DNA of 64,000 bases, taken from the NCBI GenBank assembly GCA_964491395.1, contig CAZBGI010000009.1, positions 1 through 64,000 of the forward strand, in the 5' to 3' direction. This document shows positions 35,236 through 44,967 of the stretch, piece after piece (the stretch's first letter is position 1; every line of letters starts with the position of its first letter). The notes beneath the pieces are model-generated. The model made no database searches, was not told the DNA's origin, and saw only the letters and a list, made by a program, of their open reading frames with translations. The translations under genes and the position numbers were made by a program. Source of the stretch: SKVR01 sp964491395 (lineage in GTDB: Bacteria > Bacteroidota > Bacteroidia > Bacteroidales > UBA7960).

Positions 35236-36696
35236 ATGAGTCCATTGAAATGGGTTATCCTTTCTGTTTTACTATGCGTTACCCTTGCCGTAAAGGGTGA
35301 ACGGCTAATTACCCTGGAGGAAGCCAGGACGCTGGCTCTTGAGAACAACCGGACACTGCAGGTTTCGGCCCGGCAGGCCCAGGCAGCTCAGTCTTTGCGT
35401 AAAGCATCCTACAGCAGGTTTTTTCCTTCCATGGATTTTAGTGCACAGTACATCCGGATGAATAAACCGTTTAACCTGCTGTCAAAGAGTTTGTTCTTAC
35501 CGGTAGTTCCTTTCCAGGCCATTAACCCCGAAACCGGTAATATAAAACCCATGGAATTGTTGCAAAGTGACCCTCCGGTATTGGTTTTCGGACCCGACGG
35601 AAGTCCCTTGCGAGATGCAGAGGGAAACTTTGTTTTTCAGCAGTACGCTTATCTTCCGCAATCAGAGGCAGAATTAGGGCAACATAACAATGTGTTGATG
35701 AACCTCAGCCTCATGCAGCCTATTTACACCGGTGGAAAAATCAAGGCACAATACCGGGCGGCTGGTCATATGGAAAAAATGGCCCAATTAAACAGCCAGC
35801 TGTCTGAGGCTGAAATAATGCTGGAGGTAGAGTCTTTTTTCTGGCAATTAATTACCGTGCAACAGAAAAAAAAACTGGCCCGTCAATACAAAGAAATGCT
35901 GGAGTCATTGGTGTATGATATGGAGGGATACCTGGAAGAGGGTATCGTAAACCGGAATGAATTGTTGCAGGCAAAGGTAGCGCTTAATGAGTCGGAGCTG
36001 GAGTTGCTCAAAGCCGAAAATGGTCACAAAAAATTGTCGATGGCACTAAGCCGTTTAACGGGATTGTCTGTGCATGATACGCTGGTGGCACAAGATGAAA
36101 CTAAAATGGAGCTCCGTGAATACACCCTGGAGGAGTTATGGAGGCAGGGCCTGGAACAACGTCCCGAGATGCTGTTGGTACAGGAAAAGGCCGGACTTGC
36201 CGGTTCCATGGCCGATCTTGCCGGTGCGGCCCGTTATCCTGATCTGGCACTTGGTGCTTCGTACTATGCGGTTAATCCTAACCCGTACAACGGTTTGGAA
36301 AAGGAGTTCGGACACGACTGGTTTGTGGGGCTCACCCTGACTGTTCCCGTTTTTCATTGGGGAGAAAGGCGTCAACTATACCAGGCTGCCCTGTACGATA
36401 AGAGGGCGCAGCAAACAGAAACCGAAGATACCCGGGAACTTATCAGGCTGGATATCTCCCGTGCGTATTTTGAATATACGGAAAGGAAAATGGAGGTAGA
36501 TATCAAAACGATCTCTCTGGAGCAGGCACGGGAAAATCTGGACATCGCAAAAGATAATTTTAGCGTGGGGAAGGTGCAAAGTACCGAACTGCTCGAAGCT
36601 CAAACCCTGTGGCACCAGGCACAAACGGATTTGATTGAAAGTCAGTCAGAATTGCGAACAGCACATGCTGCGCTGGAGAAAGCCATCGGTAACTAA
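35236..36696 (+). CDS. TolC-family outer-membrane efflux channel
   Basis: A 486-residue outer-membrane factor with a signal peptide (to about residue 20). The two OEP repeats begin ITLEEARTLALENNRTLQVSARQ (about 25) and LEQARENLDIAKDNFSVGKVQSTELLEAQ (about 429). Long coiled helices form the periplasmic tunnel. It works with the membrane fusion protein (58 bp downstream) and the RND pump. Extra residues near 75-140 (PETGNIKPMELLQ...) are common in Bacteroidota homologues. Confidence 0.92.
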   Translation: MSPLKWVILSVLLCVTLAVKGERLITLEEARTLALENNRTLQVSARQAQAAQSLRKASYSRFFPSMDFSAQYIRMNKPFNLLSKSLFLPVVPFQAINPETGNIKPMELLQSDPPVLVFGPDGSPLRDAEGNFVFQQYAYLPQSEAELGQHNNVLMNLSLMQPIYTGGKIKAQYRAAGHMEKMAQLNSQLSEAEIMLEVESFFWQLITVQQKKKLARQYKEMLESLVYDMEGYLEEGIVNRNELLQAKVALNESELELLKAENGHKKLSMALSRLTGLSVHDTLVAQDETKMELREYTLEELWRQGLEQRPEMLLVQEKAGLAGSMADLAGAARYPDLALGASYYAVNPNPYNGLEKEFGHDWFVGLTLTVPVFHWGERRQLYQAALYDKRAQQTETEDTRELIRLDISRAYFEYTERKMEVDIKTISLEQARENLDIAKDNFSVGKVQSTELLEAQTLWHQAQTDLIESQSELRTAHAALEKAIGN

Positions 36697-36754
36697 ATAC
36701 AGGGTGTGCCAAAGATTGATTTATTTTGAAAAATCACATAATATCTAATATGTC

Positions 36755-37786
36755 ATGCGAAATTGTCTAATCATCTGGATGGTAGTATTCCTGTTTTCTT
36801 GTTCGCAAAATCAGGAGCAAAAGGGGCTCTCTGACAATCATGGCCATCCGGTAGTAAGAACCGTAAATCCTGTTGAAAGAGAGTACCAGCCATCTTATAC
36901 CTATATGGGCACCCTAAAACCCTGGCGGGAGGCCAATCTGGGGACCTCCATCCCGGGAAGGGTAGAAAAAATCTACTTCAGTGAAGGCACCTTCGTGGAG
37001 CAGGGAACGCTTATTGCCCGCCTGAGTGCTGAACCTGAAATCATGGCAAGAGCAGAAAGAGAGGCGCTGGAGAGTGATTTTGACAGGGTGAGCCGGCTCA
37101 GAGAACGAGGTTCCATCACCCGCCAGGAATACGACCATGTTGAGGCTCAGTATAAGGCGGCTGTTGCCAAACATGAGATGATGGTGAAAAATACCCAAAT
37201 CAGAGCCCCTTTCGCAGGTACTATCATGGAAATCCTTGTTCAGGAAGGAGAGACATTTGTCTTTATGCCCGCCATGGAGGCCGGTGCTTCTTTCAGCCCG
37301 GGTATTGTAAGACTGATGCAGTTAAACCCCCTGATGGCCGAATTTCATATTCCCGAAAAAGAGTTACATGTGCTCACCCAATCCCCTGAAATAACCCTTA
37401 GGGCCGATGCTTTGCCCGATCAAACCTATGCAGCTACTTTGCACAAAACCTCTTCAATGGTTTCAAAAGGAAATCGCACCCTGGAAGCAGCCGTAAAAAT
37501 TGAGGATCCCGGCGATGATTTGCTGGTAGGTATGTATGCCCGGGTAGATGTGAAATTGCCAGCCGAAACCCATTGGTTTATTCCTGCTCATGCCCTGGAG
37601 GAAAATGAGGAAGGTTTCTTCGTGTGGATTGCTGACGAACAGGGAAGAGCCCTTAAAAAGTCTGTGCAGCGCCTTTTCACAGATACAGGAGAAGTTGCCG
37701 TTGAGGGGCTGCGCGCTGATGACAAAGTTGTCGTTGCTGGCAGTAATGTGCTGAGTGAAGGTGTGGTTGTTCGAATAGTCCAATAG
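36755..37786 (+). CDS. RND efflux membrane fusion lipoprotein
   Basis: A 343-residue HlyD/AcrA-type adaptor linking the RND pump to TolC. The N-terminus is a lipoprotein signal (VVFLFSC, Cys16). It contains a barrel-sandwich hybrid (NLGTSIPGRVEKIYFSEGTFVEQGTLIARL, about 65-95), a short coiled hairpin, the return half (IRAPFAGTIMEILVQEGETF) and beta-barrel/MP domains. It lies between tolC and RND genes in one operon (43 bp to the pump gene). Confidence 0.93.
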   Translation: MRNCLIIWMVVFLFSCSQNQEQKGLSDNHGHPVVRTVNPVEREYQPSYTYMGTLKPWREANLGTSIPGRVEKIYFSEGTFVEQGTLIARLSAEPEIMARAEREALESDFDRVSRLRERGSITRQEYDHVEAQYKAAVAKHEMMVKNTQIRAPFAGTIMEILVQEGETFVFMPAMEAGASFSPGIVRLMQLNPLMAEFHIPEKELHVLTQSPEITLRADALPDQTYAATLHKTSSMVSKGNRTLEAAVKIEDPGDDLLVGMYARVDVKLPAETHWFIPAHALEENEEGFFVWIADEQGRALKKSVQRLFTDTGEVAVEGLRADDKVVVAGSNVLSEGVVVRIVQ

Positions 37787-37829
37787 GAATATATTTACAT
37801 GTGATATAAACGAAACTTACAAAATAGCC

Positions 37830-40800
37830 ATGATTCTTCCCACTACAGGAGTCAATCGTCCCGTATTAACTTCCATGGTTTTTGCCGGCTTATTGCTTTT
37901 TGGTATCATAGCCTGGAACCTGCTCCCGAGAGATATGCTTCCCGAAATTGAAATACCTACCCTTACCGTAGTTACGCTCTATCCGGGAGCTTCCGCGGCA
38001 GATGTTGAGTCAGAAGTTACGAAACCCCTCGAAGAGGTGCTGGCAGGAGTCAACAATCTAAAGGATATTTATTCTCAATCCAAAGAAAATGTATCCTTTA
38101 TTACGCTCCAGTTTGACTGGAATACGCATCTGGATAATGCCAGTGGTTCAGTTCGTGACTTTCTGGAGTTTTCCCGTCGTGAACTTCCTTCTGAAGCTTC
38201 TTCCCCAATGATTATGCGCATATCTTCCGATATGTTTCCTGTACTGATTTACGGGGTAAGTGCCGGGAAAAGCAAGGAGAACCTGGGGGCAATTATTGAC
38301 GATCAGATAGCCAATTCCCTGAAGCGGGCCCCGGGAGTAGGTGCCCTGGTAGTAATAGGAAAACCACAGAAAGAGATAGTGGTACATGTAGATCCGCTAA
38401 CCCTGGAGGCGTATCATATCAGTATTTCGCAAATTGCCCAGGCGTTGCAGGCGGACAATGCATCTATACCTGCCGGAAACCTGGTTGCCGGAAACGATGA
38501 GCTTTCGGTTGCTGTACCTGCAGGGTTTGGTTCAATAGAAGATATTGAAAATACAGTGGTAACTGCCTGGCAAAACAAGGTAATCAGGATTAAGGATATA
38601 GCCGTAGTAAAACAGCAAATGCAGGAAAAACGCGAAACGGTCAGAATGAAAGGTGAATCTGCTGTGGGAATATTTGTACAGAAACAAGCCGGTGCCAATA
38701 TTCTGGAAGTAGTAGAAGCTGTGAGGGAGGAAATGGAGTTGCTAAAACCCATGCTTCCTGATGATGTAGTGACAACTGAATTGATGGATAACTCAGAAAT
38801 GGTGACCGCTACTCTCGACAACCTCTTTACCACCATTCTTTTTGCCGGTTTGTTTGTGGTGATTGTAGTAGTTATTTTTCTCAGACGTTTCAGGAGCAGT
38901 CTTATTGTGATCCTCACGATTCCCTTCTCGCTTATCGTGGCTTTCATTTTTATGTATATCTGGGGCTTTACCATCAACATATTCTCCCTGATGTCGCTGG
39001 CTGTCGCCATTGGTATGGTTATCGACAATAGCATTGTGGTGTTGGAAAATATAAGCCGGCATATAGAAAAAGGGGTGCCGGCATACCAGGCTGCTTTGTT
39101 TGGAACCCGTGAAATGGGTCCTGCTATCATTGCCGCCACCCTGACCACCATTGCAGTTTTTATGCCCCTGGTATTTCTGGAAGGAGTAGTAGGGATCATG
39201 TTCAGGCAATTGGCCATCATAACGGCCATTACTCTGCTAGCCTCTCTTTTTACAGCGCTCATGCTTACACCCATGCTGGCATCCCGACTGCTGAAACCGG
39301 AAAATAAAAAAAAGCAAAACAGCCGGTTCTGGGAGTTTAGTGAAAAGATATTCCTGAAAGTTGAACGTCATTATGCGGCAATGCTCCGGCTTTCTCTGGC
39401 CAATAAAACAGTGGTACTGGTCATTGCATTGATTGTTTTTGCCGGCACCCTGTTCCTGGCATCAAGGATTGGTACAGATTATATTCCGGAGTTTGATGCA
39501 GGCGATTTGAGTGTAGTGGCAGAAACACGCATAGGAGCCAGCAGTGAAGAAACTTTAGAACTTACAGCCCGGCTGGAGGAGATTTTCAGAGAGGAAATTC
39601 CGGAGATTCGCAATCTATACTCCCTCACCGGACAAAGTGAACAAGGGTTGCTGAGTTCGGTAGGGTTTAAAGAAGGGAAAAACATTACCTCCGTTTTTGC
39701 CCGCACAGTGATGCCCGAAAACAGAAGCCGTTCTTCTGCAGAGATGGCTGAATGTATTCGTGAAAGGGTTAGCCAGATACCTGAAATAGAGAATTTTTCG
39801 GTGAGCGGGGGGAGCCTGATTTCTGCTGCTGTTTTGGGAAACGTAAAACCGTTGCAGGTTAAAATTTCCGGAGAGGATTTGACCGTAATAAATGCCTTTG
39901 CCCGAAACCTTACCGACACACTGCAAGAATTAAGCAACTTTGTCAATGTTGAAAATTCTGTAGACCGGGGAAAACCCGAACTTCAGTTTGTGATTGATAA
40001 AGAGCGGGCTGCAGCACTGGGATTGAATCAGGCCATGGTTTCCATGCAGATGCGACAAAGCATTTATGGACAGGAAGCAGGAGATTATGATGAGGAAGCC
40101 ATTCCTGTCAATATTCGATATGCCCCCCAATACAGAAATAGCAGGGAAAAACTCGAAAGGATAGTATTGAACACAATGTTGGGTAGCCAGGTGCCGGTCC
40201 GACAGGTGTCACAGGTACAGGTGGTAAATGCTCCTATGGAAATACAAAGGGAGAATCAGCAAAGAGTGGTCTATGTGACTGCCGAACCTTCCGGCACATC
40301 TTTGGGTGAAAGTGCCGGAAAGGTAGAAGAAATTCTTGAAGGGATCCCTGTTCCGGAAGGGGTGAGAGTAGAACTTGCAGGGCAGGTAAAGGAACAGGAA
40401 GAGTCTTTTGAAAACCTGAATGCAATGTTTGTTATCGGAATTTTGCTCGTGTTTATGGTGATGGCCTCCCAGTTTGAATCTCTGAAACATCCTTTCATCA
40501 TTCTTTTTACCATTCCTTTCTCTCTTACCGGCGTGATAATAGCATTTGCCGTGGCCGGATTGAGTCTGAGTGTAGTAACTTTTCTGGGGGTCATCATGTT
40601 GCTCGGAATTGTGGTCAACAATGGAATTGTACTGGTAGATTATACCAATTTATTGCGAAAGAGAGATTTGGCCATAATGGAAGCACTGGAGGAAGCTGGA
40701 AAAAGCAGGCTCAGGCCTGTACTGATGACCTCTTTCACCACCCTGCTGGGAATGGTCCCCATGGTGTTTAGCAGAGGTATTGGATCAGAAATATGGTCTC

Positions 40801-40901
40801 CCCTGGCCATTACCATCATTGGGGGATTATTTATTTCTACTTTTATCACCCTTTTACTGGTTCCTGTAGTATATTTGTTGTTGCATAAAGCGGGAAAATA
40901 A
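37830..40901 (+). CDS. RND-family efflux pump (HAE1/AcrB-like)
   Basis: A 1023-residue proton-driven inner-membrane transporter with the usual twelve helices and two large periplasmic loops. The N-terminus is typical (ILPTTGVNRPVLTSMVFAGLLLFGIIAWNLLPRDMLPEIEIP). TM4 carries AVAIGMVIDNSIVVLENI, one Asp where AcrB has an Asp pair, a frequent variant. The second half repeats GIVVNNGIVLVDYTNLLR. Substrate cannot be predicted. It forms a complete tripartite set with the two preceding genes. Confidence 0.95.
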   Translation: MILPTTGVNRPVLTSMVFAGLLLFGIIAWNLLPRDMLPEIEIPTLTVVTLYPGASAADVESEVTKPLEEVLAGVNNLKDIYSQSKENVSFITLQFDWNTHLDNASGSVRDFLEFSRRELPSEASSPMIMRISSDMFPVLIYGVSAGKSKENLGAIIDDQIANSLKRAPGVGALVVIGKPQKEIVVHVDPLTLEAYHISISQIAQALQADNASIPAGNLVAGNDELSVAVPAGFGSIEDIENTVVTAWQNKVIRIKDIAVVKQQMQEKRETVRMKGESAVGIFVQKQAGANILEVVEAVREEMELLKPMLPDDVVTTELMDNSEMVTATLDNLFTTILFAGLFVVIVVVIFLRRFRSSLIVILTIPFSLIVAFIFMYIWGFTINIFSLMSLAVAIGMVIDNSIVVLENISRHIEKGVPAYQAALFGTREMGPAIIAATLTTIAVFMPLVFLEGVVGIMFRQLAIITAITLLASLFTALMLTPMLASRLLKPENKKKQNSRFWEFSEKIFLKVERHYAAMLRLSLANKTVVLVIALIVFAGTLFLASRIGTDYIPEFDAGDLSVVAETRIGASSEETLELTARLEEIFREEIPEIRNLYSLTGQSEQGLLSSVGFKEGKNITSVFARTVMPENRSRSSAEMAECIRERVSQIPEIENFSVSGGSLISAAVLGNVKPLQVKISGEDLTVINAFARNLTDTLQELSNFVNVENSVDRGKPELQFVIDKERAAALGLNQAMVSMQMRQSIYGQEAGDYDEEAIPVNIRYAPQYRNSREKLERIVLNTMLGSQVPVRQVSQVQVVNAPMEIQRENQQRVVYVTAEPSGTSLGESAGKVEEILEGIPVPEGVRVELAGQVKEQEESFENLNAMFVIGILLVFMVMASQFESLKHPFIILFTIPFSLTGVIIAFAVAGLSLSVVTFLGVIMLLGIVVNNGIVLVDYTNLLRKRDLAIMEALEEAGKSRLRPVLMTSFTTLLGMVPMVFSRGIGSEIWSPLAITIIGGLFISTFITLLLVPVVYLLLHKAGK

Positions 40902-40922
40902 AAACCAACAACTCCAACCATT

Positions 40923-42065
40923 ATGAACCGTACCTTTATTGTAATTATAGTTCTTCTGGCAGTCATCGTACTCGTTATTATACTGTTACCTTTTTATTTG
41001 CGTACGGCATTGACATATCAAACGCCAGACATTGATGATTACCGGATTTTTCCCAATCGCACCATAGAAGCTAACCAGCCGGAACCCTGGGAAAAACACG
41101 AACTATATGGAACATTGCAAATTCCCAGGGCTTACAGCGATAGTTTTTTTAAATTTGAACCCATCGCATTTCTTATTCTTCAGAACGGCAAACTATTATT
41201 TGAAGAATATTATGATGAGCATCAACCTGAAGATTTGTCGGGTTCATTTTCCATGGCCAAAACCATAGTTGCGCTTATGATTGGAGCTGCCATTGATGAT
41301 GGTTATATTGACGATATTCATCAGCCGGTAAGCGATTTCTTGCCCGATTTTGCCATTGCTCAGCATGATGTTACCTTGTACCACCTGCTTACCATGACTT
41401 CCGGATTGGATTGGGATGAGGAGTATGCAGCCGCGTTTTCCATTACCACCAAAGCTTATTATGGCAAGGACCTTGAAGAGCTCCTGAAGCCTATTGGTAT
41501 TGTTGAGCCTCCGGGAAGTGTTTTTTATTACAACAGTGGTTCTACCCAGTTGCTGGCTTTTATCTTAGAAAAGGCAACCGGAAGAAACATGTCGGATTAT
41601 TTTACGGAACGGATTTGGTCCCGAATCGGGGCTGAAAACGATGCCTTGTGGAGCCTTGACCATGAAAAGGGTACAGAAAAAGCGTATTGTTGTTTCAATA
41701 GCAACGCCCGGGATTTTGCACGGCTGGGGCAATTGATCCTTAATGGTGGCTACTGGAATGATGAGCAAATTATCTCTCCCGAGTATATCATGCAGATGAC
41801 CACTCCTCTCAATTATGTTTCTGATAAGAAGGGGAAAGAGGTGGATTATTATGGTCTTCAAACCTGGATTCTTCATCATCGCGGAATGAGTATCCCCTAT
41901 TTCAGGGGTATTTTGGGCCAATACATCTTTGTTGTGCCCGAAATGGATGCTGTATTTGTACGACTCGGGCACAAACGATCCGATTACAGAATCAATGATA
42001 TCCCCTCCGATATCCTTATTTACACCGACATGTTCCTGGAGATGATGGATGCAATGGAAAAGTAG
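40923..42065 (+). CDS. Beta-lactamase-family serine hydrolase
   Basis: A 380-residue class-C beta-lactamase/esterase-fold protein anchored by one N-terminal membrane helix (about 5-26). The SxxK motif is SMAK (Ser110, Lys113) and the YxN motif is YYN (202-204). The C-terminal HKRS stretch may stand in for the KTG region. It starts 21 bp after the RND gene and is probably co-transcribed, so a role in drug or cell-wall compound modification is possible but unproven. Confidence 0.85.
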   Translation: MNRTFIVIIVLLAVIVLVIILLPFYLRTALTYQTPDIDDYRIFPNRTIEANQPEPWEKHELYGTLQIPRAYSDSFFKFEPIAFLILQNGKLLFEEYYDEHQPEDLSGSFSMAKTIVALMIGAAIDDGYIDDIHQPVSDFLPDFAIAQHDVTLYHLLTMTSGLDWDEEYAAAFSITTKAYYGKDLEELLKPIGIVEPPGSVFYYNSGSTQLLAFILEKATGRNMSDYFTERIWSRIGAENDALWSLDHEKGTEKAYCCFNSNARDFARLGQLILNGGYWNDEQIISPEYIMQMTTPLNYVSDKKGKEVDYYGLQTWILHHRGMSIPYFRGILGQYIFVVPEMDAVFVRLGHKRSDYRINDIPSDILIYTDMFLEMMDAMEK

Positions 42066-42331
42066 CCCTTTCATCCTTCCCGTATTTTCTCTCAGATTCA
42101 TAATATCGTCGCCCGGCCGGCGTTATTCGTGCACCAGGGCAAATAGCCTGATTTTTTCAGGATTCATTTTATCCCAGACAGCATGGAGGTGCTTCCGGTA
42201 TGGTTAAGGTGGAATTTTGTGTCAAATAAATAAAAAACAAGGCATTTTGTCTGAAAAAATATCTAAATTCGCTATGAATTCTGTAGAAGGAATTATGAAT
42301 AGTATACTAAACTTTAAATCGAAACAGAAAT

Positions 42332-42778
42332 ATGAAAACGAAACTGGTATTGCTGGTTGCAGCCTTCATCGTTGTTGTGGGTTGCAAGTCTCAGAAAATG
42401 GGTGCTGCAGAACAATCGCAGAGCGAAAGACCTGTTATTGAAAAAGAGACGGATATGGCCGTTGAAGTGGATCATACCACGGGTATCATGTCTTTGGAAG
42501 AGAGTTTTTCTTTTACCCGTGATGAAGATAAATTATCCCATGATGAGAGAGCCTTTTTTGTTATTATTGGAAGTTTTCGCAACAAAGACAATGCAGACCG
42601 CTATAGCCAAACATTAAAGAACAAAGGTTTTGACCCCGTTATTTTGCTGAGTGAAGCCGGGTTGCATCGCGTTTCGGTTGATTCTTTTAAGGAGGAGAAT
42701 GATGCCAGGGACAGAATTCTGCAAATACGTTCTCAGTATAAGGAGCATGAAGATACCTGGCTTCTGGTCAGAAAATAA
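42332..42778 (+). CDS. SPOR-domain lipoprotein
   Basis: A 148-residue lipoprotein with lipobox VVVGC (Cys18). The C-terminal half (about 70-146) is a SPOR domain: FFVIIGSFRNKDNADRYSQTLKNKG and HRVSVDSFKEENDARDRI. SPOR domains bind peptide-free septal glycan. It is a single gene with a strong bidirectional terminator 12 bp downstream. The 266 bp before it shows no further gene. Confidence 0.9.
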   Translation: MKTKLVLLVAAFIVVVGCKSQKMGAAEQSQSERPVIEKETDMAVEVDHTTGIMSLEESFSFTRDEDKLSHDERAFFVIIGSFRNKDNADRYSQTLKNKGFDPVILLSEAGLHRVSVDSFKEENDARDRILQIRSQYKEHEDTWLLVRK

Positions 42779-42789
42779 CCCCTAAAAAA

Positions 42790-42819
42790 GAAAGAGCCGG
42801 ATATCACATCGGCTCTTTC
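42790..42819. terminator. Bidirectional terminator
   Basis: GAAAGAGCCG (42790-42799) pairs with CGGCTCTTTC (42810-42819), loop 10 nt. It sits between the convergent SPOR lipoprotein and DUF302 genes and has an A-run upstream for the minus direction. Confidence 0.85.
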
Positions 42820-42867
42820 GCAATAAGCACCAATCAAAAAAAGACATTCTGTACTTTTTTCCTTTTC

Positions 42868-43347
42868 TTATTTTTTGATAGACTCTATCATCTTTTCACT
42901 GTCGGCGGATGCAACGCTCATTACTTCTGCTACGATACCCCCCATCATGTTGCCCATCATGGAAGTGTTCATCCATGATATATAAGTTTTACCATCCGAT
43001 TTTTCATAAATGGAAACCCGGCAGGGCATCATGTTGGAAACAATCCGCTCCTCATCAAGTTTCAGGATTTCATAAGCATGGTCAGGATGGCAAAGTTCGA
43101 ATACTTTCATGTTGGCTACCTGGTATCCATTCAGATCCATGGTTTTTTGCATGTCGTGCACCGTTGGTATTTTCCATCCCATATCTTTGGCGGTTTGCTC
43201 AAATGTCTCCACAGACTGCTCAAAACTATATTTGCTCTCTGCTTCTTTCATCATCATACCCGGCGCAGCTTTATAAGCCAGCATTGATGTCAATAAGATT
43301 CCTGCGATTATGCCTCCTATTACGAATAAAATGTTTGTTCTTGTCAT
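42868..43347 (-). CDS. Membrane-anchored DUF302 protein
   Basis: A 159-residue protein with an N-terminal membrane helix (about 7-26) and a DUF302 domain (about 38-158), marked by FEQTAKDMGWKIP, FELCHPDHAYEIL and MPCRVSIYEKSDGKTYISWMN. It is Met-rich at the C-terminus (SMMGNMMGG). The biochemical function of DUF302 is not established. It is divergent from a sigma-54 activator (212 bp shared upstream), so it is a candidate target. Confidence 0.88.
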   Translation of the reverse strand: MTRTNILFVIGGIIAGILLTSMLAYKAAPGMMMKEAESKYSFEQSVETFEQTAKDMGWKIPTVHDMQKTMDLNGYQVANMKVFELCHPDHAYEILKLDEERIVSNMMPCRVSIYEKSDGKTYISWMNTSMMGNMMGGIVAEVMSVASADSEKMIESIKK

Positions 43348-43497
43348 AACTGATTATTTTTGTTGATTGATATATGATAAACTATAAATTTGAATTCTTA
43401 TGAATTAATCTTTTTATTTCATTTTTTGTGCCACAAAGCGTAAGTTGCACAATAACAACTTGTAATGTTTTGTTTATCTGCGATAGATCATGCGAAG

Positions 43498-43549
43498 GTT
43501 AACATTTTTGTTAACGAAAAAGTATTAACTTTGCTAACCATCTGTTAAC
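43498..43549. promoter_or_regulatory. GTTAAC-type repeats before the sigma-54 activator
   Basis: GTTAAC occurs at 43498-43503, 43510-43515 and 43544-43549, with variants ATTAAC (43524-43529) and GCTAAC (43533-43538). Spacing is about 9-14 bp. The first two form an 18-bp palindrome-like block. They lie 10-60 bp before the start of the activator gene and look like binding sites or a complex operator. Confidence 0.45.
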
Positions 43550-43559
43550 TTTTGATGCT

Positions 43560-44954
43560 ATGTTTACTGATTTCAAAGCACTGGCCGAGTCCTTACCCTG
43601 TGGGCTTATCATTACCGATAAAGAGCTCAACGTGGAATTTATCAATGAATTCGCCTTAAAAAAGATACTGGCCCTACCCAGTGACGAGCACCCCGGGAAT
43701 CTTCGTAATTACAGTTTTTACACAACCGATATGCGAAGATTTGATATGAACAATTGTATACGCAATATGATAGAAGCCGGTAAACGAACATTTCACAAAA
43801 CATTGCTCGTAAAAAGCGGAAGCCAGGAAAAACTGGTGTATTTTTCTGTGAATACATGGGTCGCCAGTAAGGAAAATGAACTTTATCTCTTAAATATTAC
43901 AGATATTTCCGATGAGATGGATTGTATCACGCACTCTCCGGGTACTTTTGGACGTGGGGAGTTTCTTGTCCGAAAAAAAATCATTGGCAACGATCCCCAA
44001 ATGCAGGAGATTTACAGGATGATATCCCTGGCTGCTGATTCAGAGGTAAACGTGCTGATCCAGGGGGAAAGTGGCACGGGCAAAGAACTGGTAGCGGATG
44101 CCATCCACGAACTTTCGCAAAGAAATAACGGCCCTCTGATAAAAGTAAACTGCTCAGCTTTTTCAGAAACCCTGCTGGAGAGTGAGCTTTTTGGCCATGT
44201 CAAAGGGTCATTTACCGGGGCATACAAAGATAAACCCGGGAAATTTGAGCTGGCCAACGGAGGTACCATTTTCCTGGATGAGATTGGTGAAATCAGTCAG
44301 AGTTTACAAGTGAAGCTTTTGCGCGTTATTCAGGAAAAAACCATCGAAAGGGTAGGGGATAATAAACCGGTAAAGGTGGATATGCGTATCGTGGCCGCCA
44401 CCAACAAAAACCTTCGTGAACTCATCAGCAAAGATATTTTCAGGGAAGATCTTTTTTACCGCCTGAATGTATTTAACATCATCATGCCCTCACTGCGCAA
44501 CAGACACCTGGATATTCCAATGTTAACGGACCACTTCATAGAAAAATTTAACAGGGAAACAGGGAAAAATATCAAGGGGCTGAGCCGGGAATCTTTACAG
44601 CTGATGATGGAATATCCCTGGCCTGGAAATATCAGGGAGTTACAGAATGCACTTGAGCATGCTTTTGTTTTGGTGAGTGGCAATATTATTGAAGTGAATG
44701 ATTTGCCCCTGGAGCTGAAAAACTATTCTCCCGATTTGAAAGAAGGGCTTTCTGACCACAATAAACACAATCTCTCTGCTTCGGTATATTATGCAGAAAG
44801 TTTTAAAAACCGGAAGAATGGACGATTGACCATAAATCGTGAACAATTGATAGGGGTGCTTGAAATGCATGACTTTAACCAAACCAAAACAGCTGGTTTT
44901 TTGGGCATAAGCCGTGTTGCTTTGTGGAAGAAGATGAAAAAACTTGGAATATAA
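43560..44954 (+). CDS. PAS-domain sigma-54-dependent transcriptional activator
   Basis: A 464-residue bacterial enhancer-binding protein. The PAS-like sensor is about 3-115. The AAA+ domain (about 139-370) has Walker A GESGTGKE (169-176), the sigma-54 contact loop GSFTGA (216-221; the usual form is GAFTGA) and Walker B GGTIFLDEIGE (234-244). The Fis-type HTH is at the C-terminus (QTKTAGFLGISRVALWKKMKKLGI). No receiver domain is present, so the signal is probably sensed by the PAS domain. It is divergent from the DUF302 gene. Confidence 0.94.
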   Translation: MFTDFKALAESLPCGLIITDKELNVEFINEFALKKILALPSDEHPGNLRNYSFYTTDMRRFDMNNCIRNMIEAGKRTFHKTLLVKSGSQEKLVYFSVNTWVASKENELYLLNITDISDEMDCITHSPGTFGRGEFLVRKKIIGNDPQMQEIYRMISLAADSEVNVLIQGESGTGKELVADAIHELSQRNNGPLIKVNCSAFSETLLESELFGHVKGSFTGAYKDKPGKFELANGGTIFLDEIGEISQSLQVKLLRVIQEKTIERVGDNKPVKVDMRIVAATNKNLRELISKDIFREDLFYRLNVFNIIMPSLRNRHLDIPMLTDHFIEKFNRETGKNIKGLSRESLQLMMEYPWPGNIRELQNALEHAFVLVSGNIIEVNDLPLELKNYSPDLKEGLSDHNKHNLSASVYYAESFKNRKNGRLTINREQLIGVLEMHDFNQTKTAGFLGISRVALWKKMKKLGI

Positions 44955-44967
44955 CCCATCTCTTTTG

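Noticed and set aside
43407..43433. Possible sigma-54 promoter before the DUF302 gene
   Set aside because: The minus strand has TGGCAC at the -24 position, but the matching GC at -12 is missing (GG-N10-GA), so I do not call it.
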